64,000 bases of DNA, from NCBI RefSeq assembly GCF_020567375.1, contig NZ_JAJBZM010000002.1, positions 650,779-714,778 on the forward strand, in the 5' to 3' direction. The DNA comes from Janibacter melonis (lineage in GTDB: Bacteria; Actinomycetota; Actinomycetes; Actinomycetales; Dermatophilaceae). The notes below the pieces were generated by a model. The model did not search any database. It was not told the DNA's origin and saw only the letters and a program-made list of their open reading frames with translations. This document shows, piece by piece, positions 35,084 to 43,655 of this stretch. The stretch's first letter is position 1. Each line of letters starts with the position of its first letter. Both the position numbers and the translations under genes were made by a program.

Positions 35084-36718
35084 TCAGACCCAGCTGGGGA
35101 ACCACATCCGCCACTGCCAGTGCTCGTAGGGGATGACCTGAGCGGTCCACACCGGCCAGTAGAAGGCGAAGTTCGCGAGCACGAGCAGGGCGTAGGCGCC
35201 GATGAGGGCGTACCCGACCTGCCGGCGCCGCTCGCTCGCCCCGGCGGGCGGCACGAGCATCGCGAGCAGGTAGGCGACCGCGAGCACGACGAAGGGCTCG
35301 AAGGAGATCGTGTAGAAGGTGAAGATCGTGCGGTGCTGGATGAAGAACCACGGGAACCAGCCCCCGACGAAGCCCGCGAGGATCGCGCCGGCCCGCCAGT
35401 CCCTGCGCATGGCCCAGGCGACGACAAGCACGAGCAGCGCGGCGGTCGCGACCCACCAGATCGAGATGGAGCCGAGCGAGGTGATGGCCTTCGAGCACTT
35501 CTCGACCTCGCAGCCGATGTCTCCCGCCCCCTTCGACTCGTAGAAGAAGGAGGTCGGGCGCGACTGCACCATCCACGACCACGGGTTGCTCTCGTACGTG
35601 TGCGGCGAGGTGAGGCCGTTGTGGAAGGTGAGGATCTCGTGGTGGTAGTGCAGGAGGGAGCGCAGCGACTCCGGCAGCCAGGTCACGCCCTGGCCGGGGT
35701 TGTCGGCCGCCCAGTGCCGTCCGTAGCTGACGTCGCTGCGGAACCACCCGACGAAGCTCGCGAGGTAGGTCGCGAGGACGACGAGCGTCATCGAGACGCC
35801 GGCGAGCACGCCGTCCTTGAGCACCCCGCCGGCCATCCAGTGCCGCACGCCGACGGTGCGGCGAGCGCCGATGTCCCAGAAGAGCGTCATGAGGCCGAAG
35901 GCGGCGAAGACGTAGAGGCCCGACCACTTCGTGCCGGTCGCCAGGCCGAGCATAAGCGCCGCGACGAGCCGCCACGGGCGCCACCACAGCATCGGCCCCA
36001 GCCGCCACCGGGTGCCGGCGGGTGCGGACGCGACCACCCTCGCGAGTCTCTCGCGGGACCAGTCCCTGTCGAGCAGCAGCGCCCCGAAGGCCGCGAGCAC
36101 GAAGAACATGAGGACGATGTCGAGCAGCGCCGTGCGGCTGTGGACGAAGTGGTGCCCCTCGAAGGCGGTGAGGAAGGCCGCCGCCGTCCCGAGGAAGCTG
36201 CTCGCGAAGAGGCGCCGCGCGATCCGTCCGATCATGACGATCGAGATCGTGCCGAGCAGGGCGACGGAGAAGCGCCAGCCCCACGAGCTCGTCGAGCCGA
36301 AGATCCACTCGCCGAAGGCGATGACCCACTTGCCCACCGGCGGGTGGACGACCATGTCGCCCTCGGTCGAGCGGAAGACGTCGAGGGTGCCGGCCGTGAA
36401 GAGCGGGTCGACGACGTCGCCCTCGCCCTTCCAGCGCATCTCGGTGCCGTACTGCAGCATCGAGACGCCCTGCTTGACGTAGTACGTCTCGTCGAAGACG
36501 AGCTGGTGGGGACGGTCGAGCCGCCAGAAGCGCAGGATGCCGCCGAGCACGGCGAAGGTCAGCGGCCCCCACCAGCCGAGCAGCCGCTCGCGCCGCGAGT
36601 CCCAGGTGGGCAGGCGACCGAGCAGCCGGGTGCGCAGGTCCTCGAGACGGGCCGCGTCAGGCCCGGGTCGACCCGCGGAGGAGGCGCGTCGACCCGCGAC
36701 AGAGCCGACGCGATCCAT
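35084..36718 (-). CDS. pmt: Dolichyl-phosphate-mannose-type protein O-mannosyltransferase (Pmt)
   Basis: A 544-residue GT39/PMT glycosyltransferase with about ten membrane helices. The first extracytoplasmic loop has LVFDETYYVKQGVSML, with the catalytic DE pair. HPPVGKWVI, FLTAFEGHHFVHSRTALLDI and GLATGTKWSG follow. It transfers mannose from a polyprenyl-phosphate donor to secreted proteins. Divergence from rsmI is a conserved actinobacterial arrangement. ATG 36718 is preferred because TACGAT lies seven bases upstream. An ATG nine bases earlier is an alternative. Confidence 0.92.
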   Translation of the reverse strand: MDRVGSVAGRRASSAGRPGPDAARLEDLRTRLLGRLPTWDSRRERLLGWWGPLTFAVLGGILRFWRLDRPHQLVFDETYYVKQGVSMLQYGTEMRWKGEGDVVDPLFTAGTLDVFRSTEGDMVVHPPVGKWVIAFGEWIFGSTSSWGWRFSVALLGTISIVMIGRIARRLFASSFLGTAAAFLTAFEGHHFVHSRTALLDIVLMFFVLAAFGALLLDRDWSRERLARVVASAPAGTRWRLGPMLWWRPWRLVAALMLGLATGTKWSGLYVFAAFGLMTLFWDIGARRTVGVRHWMAGGVLKDGVLAGVSMTLVVLATYLASFVGWFRSDVSYGRHWAADNPGQGVTWLPESLRSLLHYHHEILTFHNGLTSPHTYESNPWSWMVQSRPTSFFYESKGAGDIGCEVEKCSKAITSLGSISIWWVATAALLVLVVAWAMRRDWRAGAILAGFVGGWFPWFFIQHRTIFTFYTISFEPFVVLAVAYLLAMLVPPAGASERRRQVGYALIGAYALLVLANFAFYWPVWTAQVIPYEHWQWRMWFPSWV

Positions 36719-36746
36719 GGGCCGCATCGTAGGCGAGACTGCTGCT

Positions 36747-37571
36747 ATGCCCCTGATCCTCGCTGCGACCCCGATCGGCGACCCCCGCGACGCCGCGCCC
36801 CGTCTCGCCGAGGAGCTCGCGGGTGCCGACGTCGTCGCCGCGGAGGACACGCGCCGGCTGCGCCGCCTGTGCGCGGCCCTCGACGTCACCCCGCGCGGCC
36901 GGGTCGTCAGCTATCACGAGCACAACGAGGCGTCCCGGACCCAGGACCTGCTCGACGCGGTGACGAAGGGGGAGCGCGTCGTCCTCGTCACCGACGCGGG
37001 CATGCCCTCGGTCTCCGACCCCGGGTACCGGGTCGTCGCGGCGTGCGCCGCCGCCGACCTGCCGGTCACCTGCGTCCCCGGGCCGAGCGCGGTCCTCATG
37101 GCGCTCGCCGTGTCGGGGCTGCCGGTCGACCGCTTCTGCTTCGAGGGCTTCCTCCCGCGCAAGGAGGGGGAGCGGCGCCGCATGCTCTCCGAGCTGCAGA
37201 CCGAGCGCCGCACGATGGTCTTCTTCGAGGCGCCCCACCGGCTCGCCGCGACCCTGACGACGATGGCCGAGGTGCTCGGGGCGGACCGCCCGGCCGCCGT
37301 CTGCCGCGAGCTGACGAAGACCTACGAGGAGGTGCGAAGGGGTGGCCTCGCCGACCTCGCGCAGTGGGCGGTCGAGGGTGCCCGCGGAGAGATCACCGTC
37401 GTCGTCCAGGGCGTCGACCCCGCGGCGGTGGCGGCCACGATCGAGGACGGGGCGGCCCGGGTCGCCGAGCTCGTCGCCCAGGGGGTGCGCCGCAAGGAGG
37501 CCGCCGCGCAGGTGGCCTCCGAGACGGGTCTGAGCAAGAAGGCCCTCTACGACTCGACCCTCGGCGCCTGA
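36747..37571 (+). CDS. rsmI: 16S rRNA (cytidine-1402-2'-O)-methyltransferase RsmI
   Basis: The 274-residue tetrapyrrole-methylase-fold enzyme has the N-terminal LAATPIGDPRD block, AAEDTRRLRRLC, YHEHNE, VTDAGMPSVSDPGYRVV and CVPGPSAVLMALAVSGLP, and the C-terminal GVRRKEAAAQVASETGLSKKALYD helix. It 2'-O-methylates C1402 in the ribosomal P site. Divergent from pmt. Its 3' end overlaps the convergent VOC gene by 25 bases. Confidence 0.95.
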   Translation: MPLILAATPIGDPRDAAPRLAEELAGADVVAAEDTRRLRRLCAALDVTPRGRVVSYHEHNEASRTQDLLDAVTKGERVVLVTDAGMPSVSDPGYRVVAACAAADLPVTCVPGPSAVLMALAVSGLPVDRFCFEGFLPRKEGERRRMLSELQTERRTMVFFEAPHRLAATLTTMAEVLGADRPAAVCRELTKTYEEVRRGGLADLAQWAVEGARGEITVVVQGVDPAAVAATIEDGAARVAELVAQGVRRKEAAAQVASETGLSKKALYDSTLGA

Positions 37572-38014
37572 GGCGGGTCCCCCTTCGTGAGGTCCTGGGC
37601 GAGCATGACGATGATCCCGCTCGGGCCGCGGACGTAGGTGAGCCGGAAGGCGTCCTCGTAGGTCGCGACGCCGCGCAGCGGCTGGCACCCGTGCCGGGCC
37701 GCGACCGCCAGGGACTCGTCGATGTCGTCGACGGTGAAGGCGACGCGGTGCATGCCGATCTCGTGCGGCTGCGTCGGTTCGCTCTCGACCGGCTCGGGAT
37801 GGATGTGCTCGAAGAGCTCGAGCCGCCCGTGGCCGTCGGGCGTCTGGAGCATCGCGATCCGGGCGTGGTTGCCGTCGAGGCCGACCGCCGTGTCGGCCCA
37901 CTCGCCGCTCACCTCGTCGCGCCCGAGCAGGCTCAGACCGAGGTCGGTGAAGAAGGCGATCGCCGCCTCGAGGTCCCGGACGGCGATCCCGACGTTCTCC
38001 AGTGCGATGGGCAT
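37547..38014 (-). CDS. VOC (glyoxalase/methylmalonyl-CoA-epimerase-like) family protein
   Basis: A 155-residue protein of two beta-alpha-beta-beta-beta units. It starts ENVGIAVRDLEAAIAFFTDLGL, with HRVAFTVDDIDESLAVAARHG in the second half. Its reaction is unknown. TAGCGT lies seven bases before the ATG, again a leaderless arrangement. The last 25 bases are antisense to the end of rsmI. Confidence 0.8.
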   Translation of the reverse strand: MPIALENVGIAVRDLEAAIAFFTDLGLSLLGRDEVSGEWADTAVGLDGNHARIAMLQTPDGHGRLELFEHIHPEPVESEPTQPHEIGMHRVAFTVDDIDESLAVAARHGCQPLRGVATYEDAFRLTYVRGPSGIIVMLAQDLTKGDPPQAPRVES

Positions 38015-38212
38015 GTGACCCACGCTACTGAGCCAGGCGTGCCCCGAAGGGGTCGGAGGATCGGTGCTCAGCAAGACTTTCGTCGGGTTCGCCCGAGTTT
38101 CTTACTCCTGCAGAGGCGGGGTTTATCGGGTGACCCGAGAAACCTGGGGCGGGTGAGACGTCGGACCCGGGGGCTCACCGAGCACCCAGGTGCGCCTGCG
38201 ACAATCCAGGTC

Positions 38213-39022
38213 ATGACCACGCCGCAGGACCCCCGGCCGGCCGAGGGCACCCCCTTCGACGACCCCGAGGCGACCCCGGAGTCCGGGACCGACGTCCCCG
38301 TCCTGCGCGAGAGCGAGCAGGCCGCCGAGCAGGCCGCCGCCGAGGCGGCCGCCGGTGTCGCCGCCGCGCACCGCACCGGCACCGGTGGCACCGAGCGCAC
38401 CGTCGTCCACCTCCTGCGCCACGGCGAGGTCTTCAACCCGCAGAAGATCCTCTACGGACGCCTGCCGGACTTCCACCTCTCCGAGCTGGGCCACGAGATG
38501 GCCCGCGTCGTCGGCGACCACCTCGCCGACGCCGACATCGGCCTCGTCGTGCACTCCCCGCTCGTGCGCACCGCGGAGACCGCCGCGCCGACCCTCGAGC
38601 GCCACGGCCTCACGGCGGTCGTCGACCCCAGGGTCATCGAGGCTGGCAACAAGTTCGAGGGACGCCGCTTCCGCAAGCGCCTGCTCCTCGACCCGCGCCG
38701 CTGGTGGTGGATGCGCGACCCCACGAAGCCCACCTGGGGCGAGTCCTACAAGGCGATCGCGAAGCGGATGACCGAGGCCATCGAGGACGCGCGCGACCAC
38801 GCCCGCGGTCGCGAGGTGCTGATCGTCAGCCACCAGCTGCCGATCTGGACCATCCGCAGCGCGATGCGCGGCGAACGCCTGTGGCACGACCCGCGACGCC
38901 GCGAGTGCAACCTCGCCTCGCTGACGACCCTCACCTACGTCGGTGACGAGTTGGAGTCCGTCGAGTACTCCGAGCCCGCCGCCCACCTCTACGTCCACGC
39001 CGAGAAGCTGCCCGGAGCATGA
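38213..39022 (+). CDS. Histidine phosphatase (phosphoglycerate-mutase-like) family protein
   Basis: A 269-residue protein with a 60-residue acidic/Ala-rich leader and a histidine-phosphatase core starting VVHLLRHGE (R69, H70). The second catalytic His is in VLIVSHQLPIW, and SPLVRTAETA is the usual helix. It heads the cytochrome c maturation operon, as in many actinobacteria, where its role is unknown. GACAAT ends seven bases before the ATG. Its stop overlaps the tlpA-like start. Confidence 0.88.
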   Translation: MTTPQDPRPAEGTPFDDPEATPESGTDVPVLRESEQAAEQAAAEAAAGVAAAHRTGTGGTERTVVHLLRHGEVFNPQKILYGRLPDFHLSELGHEMARVVGDHLADADIGLVVHSPLVRTAETAAPTLERHGLTAVVDPRVIEAGNKFEGRRFRKRLLLDPRRWWWMRDPTKPTWGESYKAIAKRMTEAIEDARDHARGREVLIVSHQLPIWTIRSAMRGERLWHDPRRRECNLASLTTLTYVGDELESVEYSEPAAHLYVHAEKLPGA

Positions 39023-39630
39023 TGTCCCGCACGACCCGCCGCCTCACCGCGGCCCTGGCCGCCGGCGCCCTCGCCGTGGGCCTGGGCGCCTGCTCCGACG
39101 CCGACTCCGTCGCCGAGCAGGCCAAGGCCAACCCCGATGCGGGCTACATCGCCGGCGACGGCTCGATCGTCGTGCGCGCCGAGGGTGACCGCAAGGAACC
39201 CGTCGAGCTCCAGGGCGACACCCTCGACGGCAAGCCCTTCTCCATGGCCGACCACCGCGGCGAGGTCGTCGTCGTCAACTCCTGGGCGAGCTGGTGCGGG
39301 CCGTGCGAGCGCGAGGCCCCGCACCTCGTCGCCGTCGCCGAGCGCTACAAGAAGGCGAAGAAGCCGGTGCAGATGGTCGGCATCAACTTCCGCGAGCCCT
39401 CCGTCGACACGGGCAAGGCCCAGGCCGACGTGTGGGGCTTCACCTGGCCGTCGGTCTTCGACAAGAGCGGCCGCTCCGCCATCGACATGCAGGGATACCT
39501 CAAGGCGACGCCCTCGACCGCCGTCCTCGACCGTCAGGGTCGCGTCGCCGCGGTGGTGAATGGCGCGACGACCGAGTCGACCCTCACCGGTCTCGTCGAC
39601 GACGTCCTCGCCGAGGGCGCGAAGGGGTGA
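39019..39630 (+). CDS. TlpA/ResA-like thiol-disulfide lipoprotein
   Basis: A 203-residue lipoprotein with lipobox GLGAC (C25) after a short signal peptide, and a thioredoxin fold with the redox motif SWCGPCE (C93/C96). It reduces apocytochrome c haem-binding cysteines outside the membrane, receiving electrons from CcdA, encoded next. Later Pro in KATPST matches the cis-Pro loop. ATGA overlap with the phosphatase gene shows operon membership. Confidence 0.92.
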   Translation: MMSRTTRRLTAALAAGALAVGLGACSDADSVAEQAKANPDAGYIAGDGSIVVRAEGDRKEPVELQGDTLDGKPFSMADHRGEVVVVNSWASWCGPCEREAPHLVAVAERYKKAKKPVQMVGINFREPSVDTGKAQADVWGFTWPSVFDKSGRSAIDMQGYLKATPSTAVLDRQGRVAAVVNGATTESTLTGLVDDVLAEGAKG

Positions 39631-39637
39631 CCCCGGC

Positions 39638-40378
39638 ATGAATCCGTCCGGCGCCGTCGAGAGCGGCGCGCTCCCGCTCGCCGCGCTCGTCGCGGCGCTC
39701 GCCGGGCTCGTCTCCTTCGCCAGCCCGTGCGTGCTCCCGCTCGTGCCCGGCTACCTCGGCTACGTCACGGGCCTGTCCGACGTCTCCCTCGAGCGGCGAT
39801 CCACCCGCCGGATGATGCTCGGCGCGGTCCTCTTCGTCGCCGGCTTCACCGTCGTCTTCGTGCTCACCGCGATGTTCGTCGCGACCGCGGGTCGCGCGCT
39901 CGTCGAGAACCGCGAGCTGCTCACCCGCATCGGCGGGGTGGTCGTCATCGTCATGGCGCTCGTCTTCCTCGGCGCGGGCAGCCAGCGCACCGTGCGCCTG
40001 CCGATCAAGCCGGCCACGGGCCTGGCCGGCGCCCCGCTCCTCGGCGCGATCTTCGGTCTGGGGTGGGCGCCCTGCGTCGGGCCGACCCTGGCCGCCGTGC
40101 TCACCCTCTCGCTGACCGGCGACGCGGGCACCAGCCGCGCCGTCGTCCTCGCCATCGCCTACTGCGTCGGGCTCGGGCTCCCCTTCGTCCTCGTCGCCGG
40201 CGCCTACGAGCGCTGGGGCTCGGTCTCCGCGTGGCTGCGACCGCGGCTGCGCGCCATCCAGGTCGTCGGCGGGCTGCTGCTGCTCGCCGTCGGTGTCCTG
40301 CTTGTTACCGGCTGGTGGACGACGATCACCGTGTGGCTCCAGTCCCGGTGGATCAGTGGCTTCGAGGTGATCCTGTGA
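39638..40378 (+). CDS. ccdA: Cytochrome c biogenesis protein CcdA (thiol-disulfide carrier)
   Basis: The 246-residue six-helix membrane protein carries electrons from cytoplasmic thioredoxin to the TlpA/ResA-like lipoprotein. Its two redox cysteines are C31 (FASPCVLPLVPG) and C146 (GWAPCVGP), each at the usual Pro-flanked site. The ATG at 39638 has GAAGGGG ten bases upstream, a case where the window's abundant octamer doubles as a ribosome binding site. GTGA overlap with resB. Confidence 0.95.
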   Translation: MNPSGAVESGALPLAALVAALAGLVSFASPCVLPLVPGYLGYVTGLSDVSLERRSTRRMMLGAVLFVAGFTVVFVLTAMFVATAGRALVENRELLTRIGGVVVIVMALVFLGAGSQRTVRLPIKPATGLAGAPLLGAIFGLGWAPCVGPTLAAVLTLSLTGDAGTSRAVVLAIAYCVGLGLPFVLVAGAYERWGSVSAWLRPRLRAIQVVGGLLLLAVGVLLVTGWWTTITVWLQSRWISGFEVIL

Positions 40379-42015
40379 CGACGACCGACCCCACGACCCG
40401 CGGCGCGAAGAAGACGCCCGGGCGGCCCGTCACCCAGCCTCGGCTGGGACCGGTCGGATGGGCCCGATGGGCCTGGCGGCAGCTGACGAGCATGAAGACC
40501 GCGCTCTTCCTGCTCCTCCTGCTCGCCATCGGCGCCGTGCCCGGCTCGATGTTCCCGCAGCGCTCGCTCGACCCGTCGCAGACCGCGGCGTGGATCCAGC
40601 GCCACCCCGAGGCCGGGCCGGTCCTCGACCGCTTCTACGCCTTTGACGTGTACTCCTCCCCGTGGTTCTCGGCGATCTACCTGCTCCTCTTCACCTCGCT
40701 CGTCGGCTGCATCGTGCCGCGCACGCTCACCCTCGCCCGGCAGCTGCGCGGCCGCCCGCCGCGCACCCCGCGGCGGCTCGAGCGGCTCGACGCCCACGAC
40801 GCGCTCGTCGTGCGCGACGAGGACGTGCCCGCCGCGCTCGACGCGGCCGCGAGCGCCCTTCGCCGCCGTCGCTACCGCATGGCCCGGCACGACGACCAGA
40901 CGATCTCGGCCGAGTCCGGGTACGTCAAGGAGATCGGCAACCTCGCCTTCCACGGCTCCCTGCTGACCCTCATCGTCGGGCTGGCGATCGGCCACCTCTA
41001 CGGCTGGCGCGCCGACATCGTCGTGCCCGAGGGCGAGTCCTTCGTCAGCACGGTGACCCGCTACGACACCTGGGCCCCCGGCCCGCTCGTCGACGAGTCC
41101 TCGCTCACCCCCTTCGAGCTCACGGTCGACCAGATGTCGGCGCGCTTCGAGGAGGACCACCAGAGCCAGATCGGCATGCCGCGCGCCTTCTCGGCCGAGG
41201 TCACCTACGCCGACCGGCTCGGCGGGGCGACGAAGAAGGACACCGTGCAGGTCAACCACCCGCTCGAGCTCGACGAGTCGACGGTCTTCCTCCTCGGCAA
41301 CGGCTACGCGCCCGTCGTCACGGTCAAGGACGACGCCGGCAGGGTCATCTACCGGGGTGCGACGCCCTTCCTCGCGCAGGACGGCAGCTATCGCTCGACC
41401 GGTGCGATCAAGGTCGGCGCGGCCCAGCCCGAGCAGCTCGGCTTCGTCGGGCTCTTCCTGCCGACCGCGGTCGTCGACGACACGAACGGCCCGATCTCGA
41501 TCTTCCCCGACCTGCGCAACCCGGCGCTCGCGATGAGCCTCTACGAGGGCGAGCTCTTCCCGCAGGGCGGGGCGCAGTCGGTCTTCAGCATCGACACCGA
41601 GGCGATGACGCCGGTCGCGCCCGACGACGACAGCGAGGACATCGCGCGGCTGTGGCTGCAGCCCGGCGAGACCGCCCAGCTGCCCGGCGACCGCGGCTCG
41701 ATCACCTTCGACCGGGTGGACCGCTTCGCGGGCTTCGCCGTGCGGCACGACCCCGGCAAGGGGCTCGTGCTCGGCAGCTCGGTCGTCGCGCTGCTCGGTC
41801 TCATCACCTCGCTCACGCTGCGGCGCCGCCGCGTCTTCGCGCGGGTCGTGCCCGCCGGTGACGGGCGCAGTGTGCTCCATCTCGGCGCGATGACGAAGGG
41901 GGACGACGACCGGCTGGCCCGGGTCGTCTCCGACCTGGCCGACCAGCTCGGCAGCAGCTTCGACGACGAGGGTGACCGCACCCCGGCGTCGGTGGGAGAA
42001 TCGAGGACGTCATGA
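40375..42015 (+). CDS. resB: System II cytochrome c biogenesis protein ResB
   Basis: A 546-residue member of the ResB/Ccs1 family: N-terminal helix pair (SMKTALFLLLLLAIGAVPGSM), a third helix (FSAIYLLLFTSLVGCIVPRT), YVKEIGNLAFHGSLLTLIVGL with the conserved His, a large extracytoplasmic domain, and a C-terminal helix (VLGSSVVALLGLITSLT). With CcsB it forms the haem-delivering cytochrome c synthase. Start GTG 40375 overlaps ccdA by four bases. Stop overlaps ccsB. Confidence 0.93.
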   Translation: MTTTDPTTRGAKKTPGRPVTQPRLGPVGWARWAWRQLTSMKTALFLLLLLAIGAVPGSMFPQRSLDPSQTAAWIQRHPEAGPVLDRFYAFDVYSSPWFSAIYLLLFTSLVGCIVPRTLTLARQLRGRPPRTPRRLERLDAHDALVVRDEDVPAALDAAASALRRRRYRMARHDDQTISAESGYVKEIGNLAFHGSLLTLIVGLAIGHLYGWRADIVVPEGESFVSTVTRYDTWAPGPLVDESSLTPFELTVDQMSARFEEDHQSQIGMPRAFSAEVTYADRLGGATKKDTVQVNHPLELDESTVFLLGNGYAPVVTVKDDAGRVIYRGATPFLAQDGSYRSTGAIKVGAAQPEQLGFVGLFLPTAVVDDTNGPISIFPDLRNPALAMSLYEGELFPQGGAQSVFSIDTEAMTPVAPDDDSEDIARLWLQPGETAQLPGDRGSITFDRVDRFAGFAVRHDPGKGLVLGSSVVALLGLITSLTLRRRRVFARVVPAGDGRSVLHLGAMTKGDDDRLARVVSDLADQLGSSFDDEGDRTPASVGESRTS

Positions 42016-43049
42016 CGAACGAAGTGCTGGCCACCTACGCTAACTACGCGCTGTACTCGGCCGTCGGGGTGCTGTCCCTGGCGATGATCGCGTACGCCGT
42101 CTACCTCGCCGGGGCGGTCCCCGCCTCCGAGCGCGAGCACGAGTCGCTGGACTCCGACGAGCAGGCCGCCGCCGAGCGGGCGCGTGCGCGCGCCGAGCGC
42201 GTCGCCGCGGTCTCCGGCGGGTCGGTCGCGACGAGCCCGGTGACCGGGCCCGTGGGTGCGGACGACGGGACCACGGTCGAGGACGCCGCGGCACCCCAGG
42301 GCGACCCGGAGCGGGCCCGCAAGGGCGCCGGCATCGGTGGCACCCTGTCCTACCTCGGCACCGGGCTGCTCCTCGTCTCGCTCGTGCTGCGCGGCATGTC
42401 CGTCGACCGGGCGCCGCTGGGCAACCTCTTCGAGTTCTCCGTCGCGGGCGCCTTCTTCGCGATGCTCGTCTACTGCATCGGCCCGCTGCGTCGTGGCATG
42501 CACTGGCTGGGGCTCTTCGTCCTCGCGCCGGTGACGCTGCTGCTGTGGCTCGCCGGCACGATCTGGTACACCGAGGCCGCCGAGCTCGTCCCGAGCCTCG
42601 ACTCGTACTGGCTCGTCATCCACGTCTCCATCGCGACGCTCGCGACCGGCCTGTCCATCGTCGGCGCCGTGCTCGCCGCGCTCTACCTCGTGCGCGACAA
42701 GGCCGGCCCCGGCTCCTTCTGGACCAAGCTGCCCGCTGCCGCGCGTCTCGAGCGCCTGTCCTACGGCATGCACGTCGTCGCCTTCCCGATGTGGACCTTC
42801 ACCCTCATCGCGGGCGCGATCTGGGCCCGCCAGGCGTGGAGCTCGTACTGGAACTGGGACCCCAAGGAGGTGTGGACCTTCGTCATCTGGATCGTCTACG
42901 CCGCCTACCTGCACGCCCGGGTGACGAAGGGGTCGAACCGCCGCACCGCCGCGTGGATCGCGCTCGCCGGCTTCGCCTGCATCGTCATCAACTACACGAT
43001 CGTCAACTTCTACTTCATCGGTCAGCACAGCTACGCGGGCACGAGCTGA
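42012..43049 (+). CDS. ccsB: Cytochrome c biogenesis protein CcsB (haem handling)
   Basis: A 345-residue membrane protein with the tryptophan-rich haem motif SSYWNWDPKEVWTFVIW, conserved His residues in HWLGLFV, YGMHVVAFP and VIHVSIATL, and about eight helices. A hydrophilic Ala/Glu-rich insert of some 65 residues (about 38-103) separates TM1 from TM2. It receives haem and joins it to apocytochromes with ResB. Starts by ATGA overlap. Confidence 0.94.
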   Translation: MTNEVLATYANYALYSAVGVLSLAMIAYAVYLAGAVPASEREHESLDSDEQAAAERARARAERVAAVSGGSVATSPVTGPVGADDGTTVEDAAAPQGDPERARKGAGIGGTLSYLGTGLLLVSLVLRGMSVDRAPLGNLFEFSVAGAFFAMLVYCIGPLRRGMHWLGLFVLAPVTLLLWLAGTIWYTEAAELVPSLDSYWLVIHVSIATLATGLSIVGAVLAALYLVRDKAGPGSFWTKLPAAARLERLSYGMHVVAFPMWTFTLIAGAIWARQAWSSYWNWDPKEVWTFVIWIVYAAYLHARVTKGSNRRTAAWIALAGFACIVINYTIVNFYFIGQHSYAGTS

Positions 43050-43348
43050 TGGTCCGCTACACCCTGCTGCGCGCGCTCGTCTTCCTCGCCTGCCTGGCCG
43101 CTCTGTGGCTGGCCGGGCTGCGCGACCGCTCCGAGCAGCCCTGGCTCGTCGTCGGCGCCGCCCTGCTGTCGATGGTCGTGAGCTTCTTCGTCCTGCGCCC
43201 CTTCCGCGACGACGCGGTCCGCTCCATCGAGGCCCGTCGGGCCGCGAAGGAGACGGGCGAAGGGGAGCCCCGCCCCACCCGCTCTCGCCGCCGCCCCGCG
43301 GTGAGCGACGAGGATGCCGAGGACGCGGACAGCGACACCTTCCGCTGA
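43049..43348 (+). CDS. DUF4229 family small membrane protein
   Basis: A 99-residue protein with two helices (TLLRALVFLACLAALWLAGL, PWLVVGAALLSMVVSFFVL) and a basic then acidic tail. It is the usual last gene of actinobacterial ccs operons. Start ATG shares one base with the ccsB stop (TGATG). Function unknown. Confidence 0.85.
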   Translation: MVRYTLLRALVFLACLAALWLAGLRDRSEQPWLVVGAALLSMVVSFFVLRPFRDDAVRSIEARRAAKETGEGEPRPTRSRRRPAVSDEDAEDADSDTFR

Positions 43349-43358
43349 CCCCCCTTCG

Positions 43359-43386
43359 GACGAGCTGCTGCATGCAGCAGCTCGTC
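43359..43386. terminator. Perfect 28-bp palindrome ending the cytochrome c operon
   Basis: GACGAGCTGCTGCA (43359-43372) is followed immediately by its exact reverse complement (43373-43386). A copy of the CCCCTTCG octamer abuts it. It starts ten bases after the DUF4229 stop codon. Confidence 0.8.
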
Positions 43387-43655
43387 GCGCTTGCCGCAGT
43401 ACGGGCTGCTGCTGACGCGTCCAGGTGCTGCTGACTCCCGCGCCGCCGGTCTCCCCTTCGCCGAGCCCACTTGTGGCTCGTGGGGTCGTCCGGGCCGCGA
43501 AACCCGTCCATGACCGGGAAGCCCGTCCTTCACCGCGAAGCCCGCCGGCGACCGAGACACGTCCCGGTCCTGCCCGGGTTTCCCGGCCCGTGTCGATCAA
43601 GCCGGGCATGAGAGCCCCGCATGCCCTGCGACCCGCTCTCTGGTGTCATGGGGCG
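43387..43655. other. Non-coding gap with three 19-bp tandem repeats
   Basis: No gene was found. At 43497-43515, 43516-43534 and 43535-43553 lie three imperfect 19-bp units of the form GSGAARCCCGYCNNNNACC. Upstream is a CTGCTG-rich stretch. No promoter for the following gene could be recognised with confidence. Confidence 0.5.

Noticed and set aside
31973-39022. A single plus-strand frame open for 2349 codons
   Set aside because: Only its last 269 codons (from ATG 38213) are a gene. The rest is antisense to the TM0106, pmt and VOC genes and overlaps rsmI, has random high-GC composition and no domains.
43425-43655. Upstream extension of the DUF6226-like frame
   Set aside because: It covers the tandem repeats and Pro/Ser-rich sequence with no similarity to the domain. 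ATG 43656 fits the domain start.
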